From Dysgonamonadaceae bacterium (lineage in GTDB: Bacteria; Bacteroidota; Bacteroidia; Bacteroidales; Azobacteroidaceae): DNA of 40,714 bases. The position numbers and the translations under genes are program-made. The notes under the pieces are model-generated. The model ran no database searches. It worked only from the letters and a program-made list of their open reading frames with translations, and was not told the DNA's origin. Shown piece after piece: positions 36,648 through 40,714 of this stretch (positions are counted from its first letter, which is position 1; each line of letters starts with the position of its first letter). Location: assembly GCA_031275735.1 (NCBI GenBank), contig JAISOJ010000102.1:1-40714 (forward strand), read 5' to 3'.

Positions 36648-36655
36648 CAAATTTA
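36648..36655 (-). promoter_or_regulatory. -7 element of the PUL 2 operon promoter
   Basis: Minus-strand TAAATTTG matches TAnnTTTG, 28 nt ahead of the SusC ATG. A -33 TTTG is lacking, as expected for a promoter that needs an activator. Confidence 0.55.
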
Positions 36656-36689
36656 GAGTAAGTTAAGGTACTAGACTTTGTAAAGGAGT

Positions 36690-36781
36690 AAAAATGTAGA
36701 TGAAAACTATTGCTCAATTAACAGTAACCATCTGATTGATAATATAAAACAGATAATTTTTGCACTCAAAAAATGTAGATG
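36690..36781 (-). promoter_or_regulatory. Candidate activator sites: 13-bp direct repeat upstream of SusC
   Basis: The exact 13-mer AAAAATGTAGATG occurs at 36690-36702 and 36769-36781 (minus strand CATCTACATTTTT), starts 79 bp apart. The near copy lies about 35 bp above the -7 element. The far copy lies just beyond the stop codon of the regulator gene. Two exact 13-mers in this 165-nt spacer could be binding sites for the PUL regulator. This is inference. Confidence 0.35.
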
Positions 36782-36784
36782 CCG

Positions 36785-38455
36785 TTAAGGTTTTTCATAC
36801 GGGAAAGCGCCTATTTTCATCACTAAATTTTCAAAGTCGTCGCGGGGAACGGCGGCTTTATTCCTTACTTTGGTCCGGTAGTTGTATATCGTGCTTGCGG
36901 AATAATGCAGGAAGGCGGCGATTTTGTAACTGTCGTTAATCCCTAAACGAATCAGAGCGAAGATACGCAATTCGGGATTCAGCAATTCGCCTTGCTTCAA
37001 TACAAAGCGTTCCTCTTCCATGAGCAATTGATTAAATTCTTCTATGAAATTCGGATAAAGATGCAGGAAAATATTGTCGAAATGGTCGTACAAAGCTTTC
37101 AGTTCTGCATCAATAAAGTCTTTCGATTTCAAAGTAGAATGTAAGGCTTCCCATTGCGAGGCGGATGCTTTTTTAAATAACATTTTTCGGTAACTTTCAA
37201 GTTTGTCGATGTAAGCGGAACATAAATCAAGAAAGTGTCCGATGTATTCTTCCTTGAGGAGGTTGGTTTCAAACAATCGGTGATTGGTCTTTTTCAACCG
37301 GTCGTTTGCTGCAAGTAATTGGTTGTTCAAATTGCTGATTTTCAGATTAATAGTATGTAATTCTTTTCGAGTGATAGCCAACTTTTTCATTTGTCTGTAA
37401 ACATACCCGACTGCTATAATCAGGAAGAAAGACAAAACGCAAGTCAGTAAGAAATTACGTTTCATTTGATTTTTCTGTTCGATGATTTTTTCCTGATAAG
37501 CAGTGTCGATAATCGGGAATATCTGCGATATTTCAATAGTACGCAGACGAGCATTGCAGAAAATAGCGTCTTCCAACGAACATTTTATGTATTCATATGC
37601 CCTGTTCAAATCGCCGGCCTCGTACATTAAAATTGCTAAGGCTTGCATAGCTGCATTTTCCTTGATGGCATTCCGGATATCGGTATCGGCTGAGACGGCG
37701 AAATACATTTTAGCCGATTCGATATCGCCTTTTTCCCTGTATACGCAGGCAAGGGCATAGTTCAGTACGGCAAATTCCTGTTTCTTATACTGTATGCGAG
37801 ATAAGGCGTTGTTCAATATTTTTTCCGCTTCGGACAGTTTACCTTCTTCCGTCAGTTTTTCGGCATAGACAATCCGGTAATGATTGGTTTCCGGCGACAA
37901 AACGGAAAGAAGCGTATCGCGGTAGAGATTGCTGACTCGTTTATATTGCCGGACATACACGTTGTTGGTAGCGGAATAGTATGCATAAATTTCCTTGTAA
38001 TTATTGTAATACTGAACTTTCAAATAATCGGTTAATCTGCTTTTATCAAGCGTGTTCAACAGGTCGAACGCTTCTTTGTACATGCCGATAATATAAAAGA
38101 CGGACGATAAATGGAGTTTCGATTCATCAATCCAATCCTGTTTTTGTAGAGTTTCCGCAATTTTCAACTTTTTTTCGGCGTAGTAAAAAGCCGAATCGCA
38201 ATTAAAAGTTTTGAACGCATAAAAGAGATTCTGATAAACTTGATACTGTTGTCCGGCGGAAATATCCAGTATTTCAAGTTGCTGTTTGACATCATGAATG
38301 TAGGCGTATTGGGCATTTATATATAAAGACCGGTTCTTGATTGTAGAATCCAAACTATCTAGATAGTTAATATCTTGACCCAGAGCAATTCCGGGCAAAA
38401 AATAAGTTATCGCCGGAAATAATAACAGAATAGTAGTGAACAGGCGAATTTTCAT
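36785..38455 (-). CDS. Membrane-bound SusR-like / DUF6377 PUL regulator (dextran PUL)
   Basis: The frame opens at 38656, but ATG 38455 is preferred: it starts a signal peptide (MKIRLFTTILLLFPAITYFL) and sits just after a perfect promoter, giving 556 residues. A periplasmic alpha-helical TPR-like region (about 30-325, e.g. YALACVYREKGDIESAKMYF) leads to a membrane helix (about 331-352, LLTCVLSFFLIIAVGYVY) and a cytoplasmic coiled coil (NLNNQLLAANDRLKK). A C-terminal helix-turn-helix (about 494-536, LRIFALIRLGINDSYKIAAFL, in pieces: RIFALIRLGI, SASTIYNYRTKVRNKA) follows. This is the arrangement of SusR-like/DUF6377 regulators. It lies immediately upstream of SusC in the same direction, as BT3091 does in the dextran locus (from memory). 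It likely senses an isomalto-oligosaccharide and activates PUL 2. Confidence 0.85.
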   Translation of the reverse strand: MKIRLFTTILLLFPAITYFLPGIALGQDINYLDSLDSTIKNRSLYINAQYAYIHDVKQQLEILDISAGQQYQVYQNLFYAFKTFNCDSAFYYAEKKLKIAETLQKQDWIDESKLHLSSVFYIIGMYKEAFDLLNTLDKSRLTDYLKVQYYNNYKEIYAYYSATNNVYVRQYKRVSNLYRDTLLSVLSPETNHYRIVYAEKLTEEGKLSEAEKILNNALSRIQYKKQEFAVLNYALACVYREKGDIESAKMYFAVSADTDIRNAIKENAAMQALAILMYEAGDLNRAYEYIKCSLEDAIFCNARLRTIEISQIFPIIDTAYQEKIIEQKNQMKRNFLLTCVLSFFLIIAVGYVYRQMKKLAITRKELHTINLKISNLNNQLLAANDRLKKTNHRLFETNLLKEEYIGHFLDLCSAYIDKLESYRKMLFKKASASQWEALHSTLKSKDFIDAELKALYDHFDNIFLHLYPNFIEEFNQLLMEEERFVLKQGELLNPELRIFALIRLGINDSYKIAAFLHYSASTIYNYRTKVRNKAAVPRDDFENLVMKIGAFPYEKP

Positions 38456-38459
38456 GATG

Positions 38460-38491
38460 CAAAGGTAGTTATTATTCCACTCGTAGACAAA
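38460..38491 (-). promoter_or_regulatory. Promoter of the PUL 2 regulator, nearly leaderless
   Basis: On the minus strand TTTG (38491-38488), 20 nt, then TACCTTTG (38467-38460) is a complete consensus match. Only 4 nt (CATC) separate the -7 box from the ATG, so transcription should start at or next to the start codon. This settles the choice of start. Confidence 0.7.
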
Positions 38492-38726
38492 TTTCAGATT
38501 ATCGTAATTGGGGGAAATATTATCCGGTTTTAGCGTAGAATACGGATTTTCATGTATAAATACCGACCCTAAAATTGTGGTAATATTCCTTTTGTCGTCA
38601 ATAAATTTTTCGTAAATTCTTTCATCACAAAGATGCTCATATCGCCACAGTTTCATTCTAATATAGTCATAATCAAGTCAAAATCGACCTTCAATAACCA
38701 TAGAAGAAATTTCCTTAGTACATTTA
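38492..38726. other. Spacer between the PUL 2 regulator and rpsJ, no gene recognised
   Basis: The full gap between the regulator ATG and rpsJ is 412 nt (38456-38867). Its ends hold the two divergent promoters. In between I see only a 67-codon in-frame minus-strand extension of the regulator (38656-38456), with no recognisable homology and crossing the promoter. I treat it as non-coding. Confidence 0.5.
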
Positions 38727-38756
38727 TTGTTTTTTCAAAAAATACCTTTATCTTTG
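38727..38756 (+). promoter_or_regulatory. Promoter of rpsJ
   Basis: TTG (38727-38729), 19 nt, then TATCTTTG (38749-38756) match the consensus well. The leader to the ATG is about 105 nt and contains GGAAA/TTTCC complementary blocks near 38813-38833. A dedicated promoter fits rpsJ being separated from fusA here. Confidence 0.7.
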
Positions 38757-38867
38757 CGGATTGTTTCGTGTATTTTTAGTAAAAAAGATAAAACACAAAC
38801 GGATTTTTGGAGAGGAAATGGCTCTTTTCCGGAAATTAAAAATTTAGAAACATATAATTAAAAAACA

Positions 38868-39173
38868 ATGAGCCAGAAAATTAGAATTAAATTGAAATCG
38901 TACGATTACAACCTGGTAGACAAATCTGCCGAAAAAATCGTAAAAACAGTGAAGGCGGCAGGCGCAGTGGTGAGCGGTCCTATTCCGTTACCTACGCACA
39001 AACGTATTTTTACCGTCAATCGTGCAACATTCGTGAACAAAAAATCGCGAGAACAGTTTGAATTATCATCTTACAAACGCTTAATCGACATCTACAGTTC
39101 CACGGCTAAAACCGTCGACGCCTTGATGAAACTGGAACTGCCCAGCGGTGTAGAAGTAGAAATAAAAGTATAG
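38868..39173 (+). CDS. rpsJ: 30S ribosomal protein S10
   Basis: S10 is a small-subunit head protein and, with NusB, a transcription antitermination factor. The 101-residue protein has [31 protein letters not shown] (S10 signature region), [15 protein letters not shown] and ends [11 protein letters not shown]. Complete and normal in length. Unusually, it is not preceded by fusA nor followed by rplC. Upstream is a divergent PUL regulator and downstream a membrane protein, so it appears to be transcribed alone. Confidence 0.98.
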   Translation: MSQKIRIKLKSYDYNLVDKSAEKIVKTVKAAGAVVSGPIPLPTHKRIFTVNRATFVNKKSREQFELSSYKRLIDIYSSTAKTVDALMKLELPSGVEVEIKV

Positions 39174-39193
39174 ATAATTACTGTTTTTACATC

Positions 39194-39225
39194 TTTTTTC
39201 TTGACCGGTTTTTTTCTTGACCGGT
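39194..39225 (+). repeat. Exact 16-bp tandem duplication after rpsJ
   Basis: TTTTTTCTTGACCGGT is repeated exactly at 39194-39209 and 39210-39225, starting 20 nt after the rpsJ stop. It marks the junction between rpsJ and the following unrelated sequence. The T-runs may contribute to termination of rpsJ transcripts. Confidence 0.85.
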
Positions 39226-39327
39226 CTTGCTGTTTTTGTTTTTTTTATTTACTTTACCGATTTGAGCGCCACGCTCGACGAAGTTATTCCCTGGGTAAAG
39301 CAGCAGGTGGATTTGGGAAATATTTGA
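39205..39327 (+). CDS. Possible small membrane peptide or gene remnant, no ATG
   Basis: A frame open from the TGA at 39202 to TGA 39325-39327 encodes about 40 residues: a hydrophobic stretch (FFLTGLAVFVFFIYF) followed by a protein-like amphipathic end (TDLSATLDEVIPWVKQQV and DLGNI). There is no ATG, and TTG 39217 is the only plausible start. It ends 3 nt before the ATG of the next gene. It could be a small membrane protein with a non-ATG start, a remnant, or chance. Confidence 0.25.
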   Translation, partial: PVFFLTGLAVFVFFIYFTDLSATLDEVIPWVKQQVDLGNI

Positions 39328-39330
39328 AAT

Positions 39331-40714
39331 ATGCTTATAAACAAAATAACATTCAACAGGGCGAGGTTTATTATTATCCTGTCTATTCTAATTTTCATAC
39401 TACAACATCCTTTTTCAATCCTGGCGCCGAAAGCAGGAATGGATTCATCTTGGCTTTTAGGATTGAAATGGGCGAGTTTGAAAGGTCTGGTATTTGGCAG
39501 CGATATTACATTTACGTATGGACCTTTATATTTTTTGGCTTACGGGCCAGTAAACACAGGTCATTATCCATCTTTATTGTTAGAAGAATTTATCTTTTGG
39601 ACTATACGTTTTACGGTAATATTTTTGATTATATCCCAGTTTGCAAACATAATATATAAAAAACAGTGGCGAGAATATTCTCCGGCAGATATAATATTGA
39701 TTATATTAGGATTGGCGCTTTTTGCTTTTTTACCATTGCCTTTACCGGAAACTATACTTGTTTTGAATTGTATTCTGTTTATTCGTTTGATTTTTGAAAT
39801 TGAATATTCTAAAGCAAATAGAAAAAAATATTTATCAAATATTTTATTGAATATGCTGCTCCTTGCCAGTGTTTGCTTAATTAAATTCACTTATACAATC
39901 GTAGCTTTGTCGATCATTCTCATTGCTCTATTGGGGTTGATTTATAAGAAAAAAGCAAAGTATCTTGCGTACATATTACCTGTATTCATAGCTATTTATC
40001 TCATTTTATGGATACTGTGCGGCCAATCTCTTTCTGCATTTTTTGATTATTTTTACTATGGATTTGAAATCTCTTCCGGTTATACAGAGGCTATGATGCG
40101 GAGGGTTGTAGTGCATAATGAAATTAAATATTGCTTATTCGGATTCTTTGTACTGTTGTTTATCGGGATTTCTTCCATTATACTTTTTTTTATAAAAAAA
40201 GACTTTTACCATGCATTGATTTTATTTTTTACATTGCCTCTTTTATTTGTTGCATTTAAAAATGGCTTTGTAAGAGCTGACGATACTCATTTTTTATATT
40301 ATTTTTTTCAATTACAGCCTGTTATTCTTTTTCTTATTATTTTTATTGTTGATAACCCCCTTTTTTCCTATAAAACAATAGGACGATTATTTATTGTATG
40401 TATTTTGTATGTTACAGCAGTTTCTACACTTTATCGCTTTTTTGCGCGCTTCCCCCAAGAATCGGATTCGGAAATATATCCATTAGTAAAATTGCTTTTT
40501 CCCAACGAAGAGAATATACGCATAAACAAAGATCGAATCCGTAATTCGTATCCGGCTCTGCCATCGGAATTTTTGCAGCAGGCCGCCAATAAAAGGGTTG
40601 ATGTTTTTCCTTATGATATTGCCCTGCTCTATGCTTATGATTTGAATTGGTCGCCACGACCGGTTTTTCAGTCCTATTCAGCCTATACTCCTGTATTAGA
40701 CCAGATAAATGCTT
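39331..40714 (+). CDS. Polytopic membrane protein, 5' part only (runs off window)
   Basis: From ATG 39331 the frame stays open to the window end, giving 461 codons without a stop. An in-frame TGA lies 6 nt before the ATG, so the start is well bounded. The protein has at least eight strongly hydrophobic segments (e.g. FIIILSILIFIL, FTVIFLIISQF, IIILIALLGLIY). It also has loops such as FGSDITFTYGPLYFL near residue 57-71 and a large extracytoplasmic region near the end with NWSPRPVFQSYSAYTP. These loops resemble uncharacterised membrane proteins related to GT-C/dolichyl-mannosyltransferase-like glycosyltransferases, from memory. Substrate and full length are unknown. Its codon use is more AT-rich than the neighbouring genes. 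Confidence 0.75.
   Translation, partial: MLINKITFNRARFIIILSILIFILQHPFSILAPKAGMDSSWLLGLKWASLKGLVFGSDITFTYGPLYFLAYGPVNTGHYPSLLLEEFIFWTIRFTVIFLIISQFANIIYKKQWREYSPADIILIILGLALFAFLPLPLPETILVLNCILFIRLIFEIEYSKANRKKYLSNILLNMLLLASVCLIKFTYTIVALSIILIALLGLIYKKKAKYLAYILPVFIAIYLILWILCGQSLSAFFDYFYYGFEISSGYTEAMMRRVVVHNEIKYCLFGFFVLLFIGISSIILFFIKKDFYHALILFFTLPLLFVAFKNGFVRADDTHFLYYFFQLQPVILFLIIFIVDNPLFSYKTIGRLFIVCILYVTAVSTLYRFFARFPQESDSEIYPLVKLLFPNEENIRINKDRIRNSYPALPSEFLQQAANKRVDVFPYDIALLYAYDLNWSPRPVFQSYSAYTPVLDQINA

Noticed and set aside
38456-38656. 67-codon N-terminal extension of the PUL 2 regulator
   Set aside because: A perfect promoter lies inside it and the signal peptide starts at 38455. No recognisable homology in the extension.
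39201-39659. 152-residue plus-strand ORF starting TTG after rpsJ
   Set aside because: It is an out-of-frame shadow of the membrane protein starting at 39331, which has consistent hydrophobic segments and stays open to the window end.

Overview
The window comes from a Bacteroidota chromosome, most likely order Bacteroidales and near the Porphyromonadaceae/Dysgonomonadaceae/Paludibacteraceae. The evidence is two complete SusC/SusD polysaccharide utilization loci (PULs), a hybrid two-component sensor (HTCS), a DUF6377-type PUL regulator, a type IX secretion C-terminal signal, a gingipain-type DUF2436 domain, and repeated promoter matches to the Bacteroidota consensus TTTG-N18-20-TAnnTTTG. Genus and species cannot be read from the sequence.

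Layout. Positions 1-93 hold the 3' end of an ISAzo13-type transposase, meeting tail-to-tail a small secreted RHS-core protein (98-559, minus). Positions 838-17426 form PUL 1, all plus strand: HTCS, a secreted GH5-like clan-A hydrolase, SusC, SusD, a SusE-like lipoprotein, a GH53 endo-beta-1,4-galactanase and a GH2 beta-galactosidase. The SusC-SusD-SGBP-GH53-GH2 order matches, from memory, the pectic beta-1,4-galactan locus of B. thetaiotaomicron (BT4671-BT4667). Positions 17625-22028 hold rpsL-rpsG-fusA followed by dinB. Positions 22029-28627 hold an unusual leader with a long AG microsatellite, then a T9SS-exported adhesin-like protein, convergent with PUL 2. PUL 2 (26186-38455, minus) reads regulator, SusC, SusD, SusE/F-like, GH66 dextranase, GH31, the order of the B. 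thetaiotaomicron dextran locus (BT3091-BT3086, from memory). Positions 38868-39173 are rpsJ alone, followed by the start of a polytopic membrane protein cut by the window end.

How the genes work together. In PUL 1 the galactanase would cut pectic galactan, SusE/SusD/SusC would bind and import oligosaccharides, GH2 would finish them, and the HTCS would sense the breakdown product. In PUL 2 dextranase cuts alpha-1,6-glucan, SusC/D/E import it and GH31 releases glucose.

Most noteworthy points. (1) An (AG)24 tract lies inside a 45-codon ORF between a promoter and two hairpins, ahead of the adhesin gene. One extra AG unit would open the frame through both hairpins to a stop 18 nt before the adhesin start, so it could be a phase-variable, translation-dependent antitermination switch. 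(2) fusA and rpsJ, normally adjacent, are about 18 kb apart and rpsJ is not followed by rplC. (3) A 93-nt leader element ending in an 8-bp tandem array precedes one gene in each PUL. (4) There are direct-repeat operator candidates ahead of both PUL promoters.
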